The notes below the pieces were generated by a model. That model ran no database searches, was not told the origin of the DNA, and was given only the letters and a program-made list of their open reading frames with translations. This document shows positions 1 through 14,600 of a stretch of 64,000 nucleotides of DNA, piece after piece (position 1 is the stretch's first letter; each line of letters starts with the position of its first letter). Source of the stretch: Actinostola sp. cb2023 (Eukaryota > Cnidaria > Anthozoa > Actiniaria > Actinostolidae); NCBI GenBank assembly GCA_033675265.1, contig JAUJYZ010000634.1, positions 124,001 through 188,000 of the forward strand. The letters run 5' to 3'. Position numbers and translations under genes: made by a program.

Positions 1-3000
1 AAGACGTTCTGCGTCAACCAGGGATTGCTTTCGCAAACCCACAAGAGCTGCATGTGTCAGGCCACTACCAGGATCTAACAATACCTCATCAAATGATTCA
101 AAATCAAGGCTCTGATCATTTCCATCACGGATACTTTTAACTGCTCTTCGAAACAAGTGATTATGATCACTACGATCATGTCTCACATCATTGGTTATGG
201 GATCTACCTCTGGAATATATATGTAAAGGGAGAAATTGACATCTCTGGCTTTCCAGTATGAAATAGCATCTCTGAAGATACATGTTGCTACAATACTGCG
301 TAACATGTCAAGAAGTGACTCTTCAGTATCCTTCTTAAAAGGATAGGGGGTATAACCATCAGGGACAAGGCTTCCACGGATGTTCGTTACTGCATCTTCC
401 AATGAAAGTCCATTCACTGTCCTCAGTTCATGAAGTTTCTGAATCAGTTGGTTAGGAATAACAGGATTGGGTCTATTGACAATAGAGCTTCCATATATGT
501 CAACTATAATAAATTTACAAATAATTATATGTATATGTAAGTATGTAAGTACAATTTATAATATAAATTTCCCTTAAACACATGTATTTCAGACTAAATT
601 CGTCTTACCATCAACTTGAACAAGCATGTCAAGAAGAGATTTTTTGGACAATTTTCTAGCAGCTTCTTTGGCATCATGGATGAGTTGCCACAAGTGGAGG
701 GGTCTTGTTTCTCCTTGGGATCTCAAGGAACAGAATTCTCCATCTGTGACAGTCCCTATTAATTACATATTGATAAGATGATTATAATGTATATAGTATT
801 TAAAACAAATATTACATATAAAAGTATTTTAAAGAAAATTTGCCTTGCATTTAAATACTGTACCTATGACTTTCAAACCTCTCTCAACCATTTTTTCCTT
901 CAAGTCCTTATTAAAATCTCTTATGTATTGGTCTTTGAGACTGTTATATGGTATATATCTCACAGGCAATGCATATGGCTTCTTGGACCGCTTTTCATCT
1001 GATAGCATTGTCACAAGAACATGGGATGCAGCAGTTCTCTTTTTCCTAAAACTATCTGATAGGTAGGATGTCAATTCAGTTGCAAGATGTGGGATAGATT
1101 TAGATGTGCCTTCATACTTCACTTCATCATCCTCCAGACATATGTCATCAATTCTGCTCTGCAACATTTGGTTTTGCTGTAGTAGGGTGTTGAATTCCAC
1201 AATTTCCCAGTTAAGTTCTTTCAAGGTCTGGTTTGGAACCTTTTGTAGGAATTTCTCATGATAGGTTGTTCTTGCCTTTTCCAACCCATTCATCAAAAAT
1301 GCTACATCGTCATTCAAGATGTTTTGAAGCTTGTTTGCAGTCATTTCGGTTGTTGAAAGCTCGAATTTCCTTACATCTGCTACACATTCATCATATCCTT
1401 TTCTTAGCTCCTGCAACTTCCCATCACCCAAATCAACGTCTCCATTCCATACTCCTTTTACAGACTCCATAATTGCAGTTTTAATATCAGTGCCATCGAT
1501 CTTGATCCAAAATCTCCTATCCTTAGCCTTAAGCTGGTTTAGGGCAGAAACCTTTATTAACAAAAAAAAACTATCTCAACATATACATGTCTGCTATATG
1601 ATAATGCGATGGGACCCAATAATTTATCAAATTGATATTTGAATTAATTTAAGTCAACTGATTACCTGGATATCTGTTGTTGCAGAAAAGTCTGTGTGTT
1701 CCTTGGATTTCTTCCAGTGTGTAACAAGATTCCCACAAGGGACATTAGCTAATGCCTACATGTAGAAAGTTTGAAGATACAGTGTATAATAATATTTTTT
1801 TTGGCAATGAACATCCATGGACATTTTGTGAGCTGCATGCATATACAGACTGATGCAACTAATGAAATGTCCATGGATGTTCATTTATTTAAAGGACAAA
1901 GAATACTACAATGTATCAATAATGGCTACATGTACATGTATGTACATGTATATGCACCTTTGTACTGGTATATTAAATCATATTACATAAATTTATATAT
2001 CGTATTCAAGTATTATTTTACTAACTGATTTTAGTATTAATTTTGTAGATATTTATGTTACATTGTTACAATTGAATGACTATAAATGCAGTTAATTACC
2101 TTATGTGGATCCCCTTGATCTTCTTTATCCTGGTTACTCCACATTGGGCCAGCAAACAATCTATGAAATCGACTTGGGAATTCTGATTCCAGTGTTTCCA
2201 GCCAAGAACGATAATCTTCTGGTTCCCTTATCTTGAAAAGAAACATATGACATGGAAGAAATGCTATAATTAAAGTACTGTCACAGATCTGATTCATGTA
2301 ATTAGCAGTAATTACTAGCTACAACATACATGATCGACTCTCACACTCACACATTCTGTACACCCAACTCCTGTGTCACTAGTTTTTTTAAATATTATTT
2401 TTACACAAGTTTTCATTACTTAAATGTGTTTATTACGTGACAGGTTATTACATTAATTTACCTGTCTTACATCTGTGCAAGTAAAGAACTGTATGACATA
2501 ATCCAGTAGGCCAAATGGCATTCTGTTTAGATTCATCACAGGTTCTGCTGTGCTATGATGTTTACTTTGAGTCAACATCTGACTGAACTTGTAAACCAAG
2601 TTTGGTTTTTCTTCATTTTCGAGTCTCTTCATGGCCTTTATAGACATACTTGCAAAATTGCCAGGGTTTGTTGATATTCCATTTTTAACTGACAATTTCA
2701 GAAAGATAAGATCCATGAAGTGGGTCAGCATTTCAATTTGCTCCACCGGTGTTTTCTCAAACATTACCAGTATAAGTTCCATTAGGAGTACTAAATGATT
2801 ACCTGAAAATAAATACACTTAATGAGTACTTGATTACCTGAAAATAATAGCATACATGTAGGTGGTTGTATGGGATAATAGATGGATGATACAATAAGAT
2901 AATAAGATGTTGAAAAATAAATACACTTAATGAGTACTTGATTACCTGAATTCCTTTTATCAAATAAAATATCCTCACAACACTTCAGTTGGTCATTGAT

Positions 3001-4667
3001 GTCAAGTGATGAGTAACAATTCTGGATAAGTTCAAGCTTCTGGGACTTTGTCAGTTTGAGATCGTTGAATTTACCAGGGATAACTTTCACTTGTTCTGAC
3101 TTCTGCAGATGATCTTTCATGGGTTCATTTGTGGGGATGTCATTGCACAAGTAGTGGTCAACTGTAAGGCCAAATACTTTTTCTGCATTTTCTAATGTAC
3201 CATACTGTGACTTGAGGTGGGACACTCGTTGGCGTATTGAATTTGCTATGAAATAAATTTTAAGACTATTATTTAAATTTAATTAAAATAATAAAAAGTT
3301 CATAATTAGCTGTAATAAGATCAGTTATAATCATGTCTATATACAACAATGGTATAAAGAAGAAATATATATATATATATCCTATTCAGGCAGACAACCA
3401 CTATTTACTTACACAGTCTACATGTGGGTTCAGAAGATGATGTTGTTTGGTGAATAAATTGTGCGGCCTTACACCAATAAGCATGATTAGCTCTCATGCT
3501 TGGCCATTCACTCTCTGTTGGCTGCAGATCTTTGTGGAGAGCAATAAACTGTACCAGACAACACTCTTCATCTGCAGTCCATGTAATTTTCTTTACTTGG
3601 GAGAAACTTAACTGTTTTGGGGATGAATATATTTTCGCCCTTGAGACAAGGTGTCTCGCAGCCTGAAGAAAATGAAAATATACTATAATAATAATAATAA
3701 TAATAACTTTATTAAAGTCTCAAAAAACTTCTAGTTTGCCACAAGTTCCAAGACTAAATCGGGGAGACATAAACTGAAAAGATAAAATGACTAAATAAAC
3801 TATAAAAATGTATATATGATATATGTTATTTAAATACTAAGTTTATAGTTTTGTAAGATTCATTGAAAAATATGAACAACCATTATTGAGTGAATTTTAA
3901 GCACAATAAATTAATCAACAGAGCTGGTGGGATCGTGCATTAAAATAATGTGAACAACTTACCCTTTGAGTTGGCGATTTTTGGTTGCGGCATGCATATG
4001 AATTTCTTTTTAATTTACATCTAGGAGGGGTACCACTGGCAGAAGCACCAGTTTCATGCTCTCTCTTACTCTGATACATATAGAAACAAACTTTGGATTA
4101 GCCAAAGTTAAGCCGACAAAATTAACCAATAGGTCATTGAAATATTAATAACATACCATGTATACCTCACTAATATTATACATGAATGTCAGAACGACTA
4201 GCTAGAGCGATTGGAGATACAAAACGAATGATTCAGAAATGATTCATAGTTACCCAAAGGCAAATAAGCACTTCAATACGACACTTCTCGTATATATGGA
4301 TGTTTACAAAATATCGTATTTTTGCTGTGTTCAAAACTGGATAAATCGTGGGTCTCTTTGGGTCTTTTCGATATTAGTGCAACATGTGGCATCTCAACTT
4401 TAACTTTAAGTACTGTGTTATGAAAAAGCTCCACAAATAGCCTCTCAAGAAACTATTTTATTCATGGTATGTTGACGTAGCCGAAGGCGAAAAGCAACTT
4501 GACACGGATTAACCTTTCTGTTATTTCACTCATAAAACACTTGTACTTTCGGTTTTGTTTTCAAAAGAAACTAAAAGTGATCAATTGAATATACAAATAA
4601 AACATGTTCATGCAGGTACTTACCATTCGTAGTCTATAAGTTCATGAAATGTCGCCCTGAAATTCAT
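1..4667 (-). CDS. Host multi-exon gene with Myb/SANT-like N-terminus, 5' ten exons, truncated by window edge
   Basis: Ten GT-AG exons can be joined with an open frame and consistent phase: 4667-4624, 4068-3963, 3662-3413, 3245-2946, 2802-2462, 2231-2100, 1755-1666, 1551-864, 755-609 and 503-1, giving about 867 codons before the window edge. The start is the ATG at 4667-4665; an earlier ATG (MAEGSNNFR) stops after nine codons. Exon 3 holds a stretch beginning ITWTADEECCLVQFIALHKD and continuing to AYWCKAAQFI, which looks like a Myb/SANT trihelix DNA-binding fold; this is inference. The rest is helical and charged, and I do not recognise the family. Introns are short and AT-rich. The exon 1 region contains CCGCCATTTT on the + strand, a YY1-like promoter motif often seen at animal promoters. 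The satellite starts only about 100 bp upstream of exon 1. Exon borders were chosen by eye. Confidence 0.72.
2803..2950. repeat. 40-bp direct duplication spanning an intron's splice sites
   Basis: About 40 bp at 2803-2842 (AAATACACTTAATGAGTACT core) is repeated at 2911-2950. The intron between exons 4 and 5 of the host gene lies between the two copies, so each copy contains a CAG|GTAATC junction usable as donor or acceptor. Splicing at the outer sites keeps the frame open. Confidence 0.75.
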
Positions 4668-5402
4668 CTGAAATTGTTACTTCCCTCCGCCATTTTTGCG
4701 CCCGTCACGTAACGAAGCGTGACAAAACAAAGCAGAGCATCACGGGATACCATGAATATCCTCCTTTGTTCTAGACTAAGGTTTGTGTAATACGAAACAT
4801 TCTTTTTTGTAGGTTGATGTATTTTTATATTTTATACTTTAACAGTTTTGCTACACCCGTCGTTCTACACTAAGCTTTGTGTAATACGAAACATTATTTT
4901 TTGTAGGTTGATGTTTTATTTTATTTTATACTTTAACAGTTTTGCTACACCCGTCGTTCTAGACTAAGCTTTGTGTAATACGAAACATTCTCTTCTGCAG
5001 GTTGATGTATTTATATATTTTATACTTTAACAGTTTTGCTACACTCGTCCTTCTAGACTAAGCTTTGTGTAATACGAAACATTATTTTTTGTAGGTTGAT
5101 GTTTTATTTTATTTTATACTTTAACAGTTTTGCTACACCCGTCGTTCTAGACTAAGCTTTGTGTAATACGAAACATTCTCTTCTGCAGGTTGATGTATTT
5201 ATATATTTTATACTTGAACAGTTTTGCTACACCCGTCGTTCTAGACTAAGCTTTGTGTAATACGAAACATTCTTTTCTGTACGTTGATGTATTTTTATAT
5301 TTTATACTTTAACAGTTTCGCTACATCCGTCGTTCTAGACTAAGCTTTGTGTAATACGAAACATTCTTTTTTGTACGTTGATGTATTTTTTATATATTAT
5401 AC

Positions 5403-5489
5403 TTTTATATTATCACTCTGTAAAGCGCTATTGACATACTATGAAATAGCGCTATATAAATAAAATATATTATTATTATTATTATTATA
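5403..5489 (+). mobile_element. SINE/LINE 3'-tail fragment inside a monomer, copy 1
   Basis: An 85-bp insertion interrupts a monomer: CTCTGTAAAGCGCTATTGA, then AATAGCGCTATATAAATAAA and an (ATT)n tail. The AAGCGCTATATAAAT plus ATT-repeat arrangement is characteristic of non-LTR retroelement 3' ends. Only the tail is present. Confidence 0.65.
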
Positions 5490-8400
5490 TCAGTTTTGCT
5501 ACACCCTAAGTTCTAGACTAAGCTTTGTGTAATACGAAACATTCTTTTCTGCAGGTTGATGTATATATATATTTTATACTTTAACAGTTTTGCTACACCC
5601 TACGTTCTAGACGAAGCTTTGTTTAATACGAAACATTCTTTTTTGTACGTTGATGTATTTATATATTTTATACTTTAACAGTTTTGCTACACCCGTCGTT
5701 CTAGACTAAGCTTTGTGTAATACGAAACATTCTTTTCTGCAGGTTGATGTATATATATATTTTATACTTTAACAGTTTTGCTACACCCTACGTTCTAGAC
5801 GAAGCTTTGTTTAATACGAAACATTCTTTTTTGTACGTTGATGTATTTTTATATATTTTATACTTTAACAGTTTTGATTCACCCGTCGTTCTAGACTAAG
5901 CTTTGTGTAATACGAAACATTATTTTCTGCAGGTAGATGTATTTATATATTTTATACTTTAACAGTTTTGATTCACCCGTCGACCGTCGTTCTAGACTAA
6001 GCTTTGTGAAATACGAAACATTATTTTCTGCAGGTTGATGTATTTATATATTTTATACTTTAACAGTTTTGCTACACCCGTCGTTCTAGACTAAGCTTTG
6101 AGTAATACGAAACATTATTTTCTGTAGGTTGATGTATTTTTATATTTTATACTTTAACAGTTTTGCTACACCCGTCGTTCTAGACTAAGCTTTGAATAAT
6201 ACGAAACATTATTTTTTGTAGGTTGCTGTATTTTTATATTTTATACTTTAACAGTTTTGCTACACCCGTCGTTCTAGACTAAGCGTTGAGTAATACGAAA
6301 CATTATTTTCTGTAGGTTGATGTATTTTTATATTTTATACTTGAACAGTTTTGCTACACTCGGCATTCTAGACTAAGCTTTGTGTAATACGAGACATTAT
6401 TTTTTGTAGGTTGATGTATTTATATATTTTATACTTTAACAGTTTTGCTACACCCGTCGTTCTAGACTAAGCTTTGAGTAATACGAAACATTATTTTCTG
6501 TAGGTTGATGTATTTTTATATTTTATACTTTAACAGTTTTGCTACACCCGTCGTTCTAGACTAAGCTTTGAGTAATACGAAACATTATTTTCTGTAGGTT
6601 GATGTATATTTTTATATTTTATACTTTAACAGTTTTGCTACACCCGTCGTTCTAGACTAAGCTTTGTGTAATACGAAACATTCTTTTCTGTAGGTTGCTG
6701 TATTTTTATATTTCATACTTTAACAGTTTTGTTACACCCGTCGTTCTAGACTAAGCTTTGTGTAATACGAAACATTATTTTTTGTAGGTTGCTGTATTTT
6801 TATATTTCATACTTCATCAGTTTTGCTACACCCGTCGTTCTAGACTAAGCTTTGTGTAATACGAAACATTCTTTTCTGTAGGTTGCTGTATTTTTATATT
6901 TCATACTTTAACAGTTTTGCTACACCCATCGTTCTAGACTAAGCTTTGTGTAATACGAAACATTCTTTTCTGTAGGTTGCTGTATTTTTATATTTCATAC
7001 TTTAACAGTTTTGTTACACCCGTCGTTCTAGACTAAGCTTTGTGTAATACGAAACATTCTTTTCTGTAGGTTGCTGTATTTTTTTATATTTCATACTTTA
7101 ACAGTTTTGTTACACCCGTCGTTCTAGACTAAGCTTTGTGTAATACGAAACATTCTTTTCTGTAGGTTGATGTATTTTTATATTTTATACTTTAACAGTT
7201 GTGCTACACCCGTCGTTCTAGACTAAGCTTTGTGTAATACGAAACATTATTTTCTGTAGGTTGCTGTATTTTTATATTTTATACACTAACAGTTTTGCTA
7301 CACCCATCGTTCTAGACTAAGCTTTGTGTAATACGAAACATTCTTTTCTGTAGGTTGCTGTATTTTTATATTTCATACTTTAACAGTTTTCCTACACTCG
7401 TCGTTCTAGACTAAGCTTTGTGTAATACGAAACATTCTTTTCTGTAGGTTGCTGTATTTTTATATTTCATACTTTAACAGTTTTGTTACACCCGTCGTTC
7501 TAGACTAAGCTTTGTGTAATACGAAACATTCATTTCTGTAGGTTGATGTATTTTTATATTTTATACTTTAACAGTTTTGCTACACACTACGTTCTACACT
7601 AAGCTTTGTGTAATACGAAACATTATTTTCTGTAGGTTGCTGTATTTTTATATTTCATATTTTAACAGTTTTGTTACACAAGTCGTTCTAGACTAAGCTT
7701 TGTGTAATACGAAACATTATTTTCTGTAGGTTGCTGTATTTTTATATTTTATACACTAACAGTTTTGCTACACCCATCGTTCTAGACTAAGCTTTGTGTA
7801 ATACGAAACATTCTTTTCTGTAGGTTGCTGTATTTTTATATTTCATACTTTAACAGTTTTGCTACACTCGTCGTTCTAGACTAAGCTTTGTGTAATACGA
7901 AACATTCTTTTCTGTAGGTTGCTGTATTTTTATATTTCATACTTTAACAGTTTTGTTACACCCGTCGTTCTAGACTAAGCTTTGTGTAATACGAAACATT
8001 CATTTCTGTAGGTTGCTGTATTTTTATATTTCATACTTTAACAGTTTTGTTACACCCGTCGTTCTAGACTAAGCTTTGTGTAATACGAAACATTCTTTTC
8101 TGTAGGTTGATGTATTTTTATATTTTATACTTTAACAGTTTTGCTACACTCGTCGTTCTAGACTAAGCTTTGTGTAATACGAAACATTCTTTTCTGTAGG
8201 TTGCTGTATTTTTATATTTCATACTTTAACAGTTTTGTTACACCCGTCGTTCTAGACTAAGCTTTGTGTAATACGAAACATTCTTTTTCTGTAGGTTGCT
8301 GTATTTTTATATTTCATACTTCATCAGTTTTGTTACACCCGTCGTTCTAGACTAAGCTTTGTGTAATACGAAACATTCTTTTCTGTAGGTTGCTGTATTT

Positions 8401-9450
8401 TTATATTTCATACTTTAACAGTTTTGCTACACCCATCGTTCTAGACTAAGCTTTGTGTAATACGAAACATTCTTTTCTGTAGGTTGCTGTATTTTTATAT
8501 TTCATACTTTAACAGTTTTGTTACACCCGTCGTTCTAGACTAAGCTTTGTGTAATACGAAACATTCTTTTCTGTAGGTTGCTGTATTTTTTATATTTCAT
8601 ACTTTAACAGTTTTGTTACACCCGTCGTTCTAGACTAAGCTTTGTGTAATACGAAACATTCTTTTCTGTAGGTTGATGTATTTTTATATTTTATATACTT
8701 TAACAGTTGTGCTACACCCGTCGTTCTAGACTAAGCTTTGTGTAATACGAAACATTATTTTCTGTAGGTTGCTGTATTTTTATATTTTATACACTAACAG
8801 TTTTGCTACACCCATCGTTCTAGACTAAGGTTTGTGTAATACGAAACATTCTTTTTTGTAGGTTGATGTATTTTTATATTTTATACTTTAACAGTTTTGC
8901 TACACCCGTCGTTCTACACTAAGCTTTGTGTAATACGAAACATTATTTTTTGTAGGTTGATGTTTTATTTTATTTTATACTTTAACAGTTTTGCTACACC
9001 CGTCGTTCTAGACTAAGCTTTGTGTAATACGAAACATTCTCTTCTGCAGGTTGATGTATTTATATATTTTATACTTTAACAGTTTTGCTACACTCGTCCT
9101 TCTAGACTAAGCTTTGTGTAATACGAAACATTATTTTTTGTAGGTTGATGTTTTATTTTATTTTATACTTTAACAGTTTTGCTACACCCGTCGTTCTAGA
9201 CTAAGCTTTGTGTAATACGAAACATTCTCTTCTGCAGGTTGATGTATTTATATATTTTATACTTGAACAGTTTTGCTACACCCGTCGTTCTAGACTAAGC
9301 TTTGTGTAATACGAAACATTCTTTTCTGTACGTTGATGTATTTTTATATTTTATACTTTAACAGTTTCGCTACATCCGTCGTTCTAGACTAAGCTTTGTG
9401 TAATACGAAACATTCTTTTTTGTACGTTGATGTATTTTTATATATTATAC

Positions 9451-9537
9451 TTTTATATTATCACTCTGTAAAGCGCTATTGACATACTATGAAATAGCGC
9501 TATATAAATAAAGATATTATTATTATTATTATTATAT
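9451..9537 (+). mobile_element. SINE/LINE 3'-tail fragment, copy 2
   Basis: Same insertion in the same monomer variant as 5403-5489, about 4048 bp downstream. It was therefore duplicated with the 4.05-kb block rather than inserted twice. It differs slightly in the AT-rich tail. Confidence 0.65.
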
Positions 9538-11629
9538 CAGTTTTGCTACACCCTAAGTTCTAGACTAAGCTTTGTGTAATACGAAACATTCTTTTCTGCA
9601 GGTTGATGTATATATATATTTTATACTTTAACAGTTTTGCTACACCCTACGTTCTAGACGAAGCTTTGTTTAATACGAAACATTCTTTTTTGTACGTTGA
9701 TGTATTTATATATTTTATACTTTAACAGTTTTGCTACACCCGTCGTTCTAGACTAAGCTTTGTGTAATACGAAACATTCTTTTCTGCAGGTTGATGTATA
9801 TATATATTTTATACTTTAACAGTTTTGCTACACCCTACGTTCTAGACGAAGCTTTGTTTAATACGAAACATTCTTTTTTGTACGTTGATGTATTTTTATA
9901 TTTTATACTTTAACAGTTTTGATTCACCCGTCGTTCTAGACTAAGCTTTGTGTAATACGAAACATTATTTTCTGCAGGTAGATGTATTTATATATTTTAT
10001 ACTTTAACAGTTTTGATTCACCCGTCGACCGTCGTTCTAGACTAAGCTTTGTGAAATACGAAACATTATTTTCTGCAGGTTGATGTATTTATATATTTTA
10101 TACTTTAACAGTTTTGCTACACCCGTCGTTCTAGACTAAGCTTTGAGTAATACGAAACATTATTTTCTGTAGGTTGATGTATTTTTATATTTTATACTTT
10201 AACAGTTTTGCTACACCCGTCGTTCTAGACTAAGCTTTGAATAATACGAAACATTATTTTTTGTAGGTTGCTGTATTTTTATATTTTATACTTTAACAGT
10301 TTTGCTACACCCGTCGTTCTAGACTAAGCGTTGAGTAATACGAAACATTATTTTCTGTAGGTTGATGTATTTTTATATTTTATACTTGAACAGTTTTGCT
10401 ACACTCGGCATTCTAGACTAAGCTTTGTGTAATACGAGACATTATTTTTTGTAGGTTGATGTATTTTATATATTTTATACTTTAACAGTTTTGCTACACC
10501 CGTCGTTCTAGACTAAGCTTTGAGTAATACGAAACATTATTTTCTGTAGGTTGATGTATTTTTATATTTTATACTTTAACAGTTTTGCTACACCCGTCGT
10601 TCTAGACTAAGCTTTGAGTAATACGAAACATTATTTTCTGTAGGTTGATGTATTTTTATATTTTATACTTTAACAGTTTTGCTACACCCGTCGTTCTAGA
10701 CTAAGCTTTGTGTAATACGAAACATTCTTTTCTGTAGGTTTGCTGTATTTTTATATTTCATACTTTAACAGTTTTGTTACACCCGTCGTTCTAGACTAAG
10801 CTTTGTGTAATACGAAACATTATTTTTTGTAGGTTGCTGTATTTTTATATTTCATACTTCATCAGTTTTGCTACACCCGTCGTTCTAGACTAAGCTTTGT
10901 GTAATACGAAACATTCTTTTCTGTAGGTTGCTGTATTTTTATATTTCATACTTTAACAGTTTTGCTACACCCATCGTTCTAGACTAAGCTTTGTGTAATA
11001 CGAAACATTCTTTTCTGTAGGTTGCTGTATTTTTTTATATTTCATACTTTAACAGTTTTGTTACACCCGTCGTTCTAGACTAAGCTTTGTGTAATACGAA
11101 ACATTCTTTTCTGTAGGTTGCTGTATTTTTATATTTCATACTTTAACAGTTTTGTTACACCCGTCGTTCTAGACTAAGCTTTGTGTAATACGAAACATTC
11201 TTTTCTGTAGGTTGATGTATTTTTATATTTTATACTTTAACAGTTGTGCTACACCCGTCGTTCTAGACTAAGCTTTGTGTAATACGAAACATTATTTTCT
11301 GTAGGTTGCTGTATTTTTATATTTTATACACTAACAGTTTTGCTACACCCATCGTTCTAGACTAAGCTTTGTGTAATACGAAACATTCTTTTCTGTAGGT
11401 TGCTGTATTTTTATATTTCATACTTTAACAGTTTTCCTACACTCGTCGTTCTAGACTAAGCTTTGTGTAATACGAAACATTCTTTTCTGTAGGTTGCTGT
11501 ATTTTTATATTTCATACTTTAACAGTTTTGTTACACCCGTCGTTCTAGACTAAGCTTTGTGTAATACGAAACATTCATTTCTGTAGGTTGATGTATTTTT
11601 ATATTTTATACTTTAACAGTTTTGCTACA

Positions 11630-14600
11630 CACTACGTTCTAGACTAAGCTTTGTGTAATACGAAACATTATTTTTTGTAGGTTGCTGTATTTTTATATTT
11701 CATACTTCATCAGTTTTGCTACACCCGTCGTTCTAGACTAAGCTTTGTGTAATACGAAACATTCTTTTCTGTAGGTTGCTGTATTTTTATATTTCATACT
11801 TTAACAGTTTTGCTACACCCATCGTTCTAGACTAAGCTTTGTGTAATACGAAACATTCTTTTCTGTAGGTTGCTGTATTTTTATATTTCATACTTTAACA
11901 GTTTTGTTACACCCGTCGTTCTAGACTAAGCTTTGTGTAATACGAAACATTCTTTTCTGTAGGTTGCTGTATTTTTTATATTTCATACTTTAACAGTTTT
12001 GTTACACCCGTCGTTCTAGACTAAGCTTTGTGTAATACGAAACATTCTTTTCTGTAGGTTGATGTATTTTTATATTTTATACTTTAACAGTTGTGCTACA
12101 CCCGTCGTTCTAGACTAAGCTTTGTGTAATACGAAAACATTATTTTCTGTAGGTTGCTGTGTATTTTTTATATTTTATACACTAACAGTTTTGCTACACC
12201 CATCGTTCTAGACTAAGCTTTGTGTAATACGAAACATTCTTTTCTGTAGGTTGCTGTATTTTTATATTTCATACTTTAACAGTTTTCCTACACTCGTCGT
12301 TCTAGACTAAGCTTTGTGTAATACGAAACATTCTTTTCTGTAGGTTGCTGTATTTTTTATATTTCATACTTTAACAGTTTTGTTACACCCGTCGTTCTAG
12401 ACTAAGCTTTGTGTAATACGAAACATTCATTTCTGTAGGTTGATGTATTTTTATATTTTATACTTTAACAGTTTTGCTACACACTACGTTCTACACTAAG
12501 CTTTGTGTAATACGAAACATTATTTTCTGTAGGTTGCTGTATTTTTATATTTTCATATTTTAACAGTTTTGTTACACAAGTCGTTCTAGACTAAGCTTTG
12601 TGTAATACGAAACATTATTTTCTGTAGGTTGCTGTATTTTTATATTTTATACACTAACAGTTTTGCTACACCCATCGTTCTAGACTAAGCTTTGTGTAAT
12701 ACGAAACATTCTTTTCTGTAGGTTGCTGTATTTTTTATATTTTTCATACTTTAACAGTTTTGCTACACTCGTCGTTCTAGACTAAGCTTTGTGTAATACG
12801 AAACATTCTTTTCTGTAGGTTGCTGTATTTTTATATTTCATACTTTAACAGTTTTGTTACACCCGTCGTTCTAGACTAAGCTTTGTGTAATACGAAACAT
12901 TCATTTCTGTAGGTTGCTGTATTTTTATATTTCATACTTTAACAGTTTTGCTACACCCGTCGTTCTAGACTAAGCTTTGTGTAATACGAAACATTCTTTT
13001 CTGTAGGTTGATGTATTTTTATATTTTATACTTTAACAGTTTTGCTACACTCGTCGTTCTAGACTAAGCTTTGTGTAATACGAAACATTCTTTTCTGTAG
13101 GTTGCTGTATTTTTATATTTCATACTTTAACAGTTTTGTTACACCCGTCGTTCTAGACTAAGCTTTGTGTAATACGAAACATTCTTTTCTGTAGGTTGCT
13201 GTATTTTTATATTTCATACTTCATCAGTTTTGTTACACCCGTCGTTCTAGACTAAGCTTTGTGTAATACGAAACATTCTTTTCTGTAGGTTGCTGTATTT
13301 TTATATTTCATACTTTAACAGTTTTGCTACACCCATCGTTCTAGACTAAGCTTTGTGTAATACGAAACATTCTTTTCTGTAGGTTGCTGTATTTTTATAT
13401 TTCATACTTTAACAGTTTTGTTACACCCGTCGTTCTAGACTAAGCTTTGTGTAATACGAAACATTCTTTTCTGTAGGTTGCTGTATTTTTATATTTCATA
13501 CTTTAACAGTTTTGTTACACCCGTCGTTCTAGACTAAGCTTTGTGTAATACGAAACATTCTTTTCTGTAGGTTGATGTATTTTTATATTTTATACTTTAA
13601 CAGTTGTGCTACACCCGTCGTTCTAGACTAAGCTTTGTGTAATACGAAACATTATTTTCTGTAGGTTGCTGTATTTTTATATTTTATACACTAACAGTTT
13701 TGCTACACCCATCGTTCTAGACTAAGCTTTGTGTAATACGAAACATTCTTTTCTGTAGGTTGCTGTATTTTTTATATTTCATACTTTAACAGTTTTTCCT
13801 ACACTCGTCGTTCTAGACTAAGCTTTGTGTAATACGAAACATTCTTTTCTGTAGGTTGCTGTATTTTTATATTTCATACTTTAACAGTTTTGTTACACCC
13901 GTCGTTCTAGACTAAGCTTTGTGTAATACGAAACATTCATTTCTGTAGGTTGATGTATTTTTATATTTTATACTTTAACAGTTTTGCTACACACTACGTT
14001 CTACACTAAGCTTTGTGTAATACGAAACATTATTTTCTGTAGGTTGCTGTATTTTTATATTTCATATTTTAACAGTTTTGTTACACAAGTCGTTCTAGAC
14101 TAAGCTTTGTGTAATACGAAACATTATTTTCTGTAGGTTGCTGTATTTTTATATTTTATACACTAACAGTTTTGCTACACCCATCGTTCTAGACTAAGCT
14201 TTGTGTAATACGAAACATTCTTTTCTGTAGGTTGCTGTATTTTTATATTTCATACTTTAACAGTTTTGCTACACTCGTCGTTCTAGACTAAGCTTTGTGT
14301 AATACGAAACATTCTTTTCTGTAGGTTGCTGTATTTTTATATTTCATACTTTAACAGTTTTGTTACACCCGTCGTTCTAGACTAAGCTTTGTGTAATACG
14401 AAACATTCATTTCTGTAGGTTGCTGTATTTTTATATTTCATACTTTAACAGTTTTGTTACACCCGTCGTTCTAGACTAAGCTTTGTGTAATACGAAACAT
14501 TCTTTTCTGTAGGTTGATGTATTTTTATATTTTATACTTTAACAGTTTTGCTACACTCGTCGTTCTAGACTAAGCTTTGTGTAATACGAAACATTCTTTT

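Larger units (their letters stand above)
4772..11630 (+). repeat. Higher-order repeat domain A: two copies of a ~4.05-kb block
   Basis: The series of monomer variants starting at 4772 (TAGACTAAGG) is repeated in the same order from 8821, an offset of 4049 bp. Both blocks carry the same embedded retroelement tail (offset 4048), the same doubled CCGTCGACCGTCG junction (near 5980 and 10020) and the same rare variants. Collinearity holds to about 11630, where copy 2 diverges. Confidence 0.9.

Noticed and set aside
1771..2028. Plus-strand frame rich in Met/His/Tyr in an intron
   Set aside because: AT-rich and within an intron of the minus-strand gene, with no domain.
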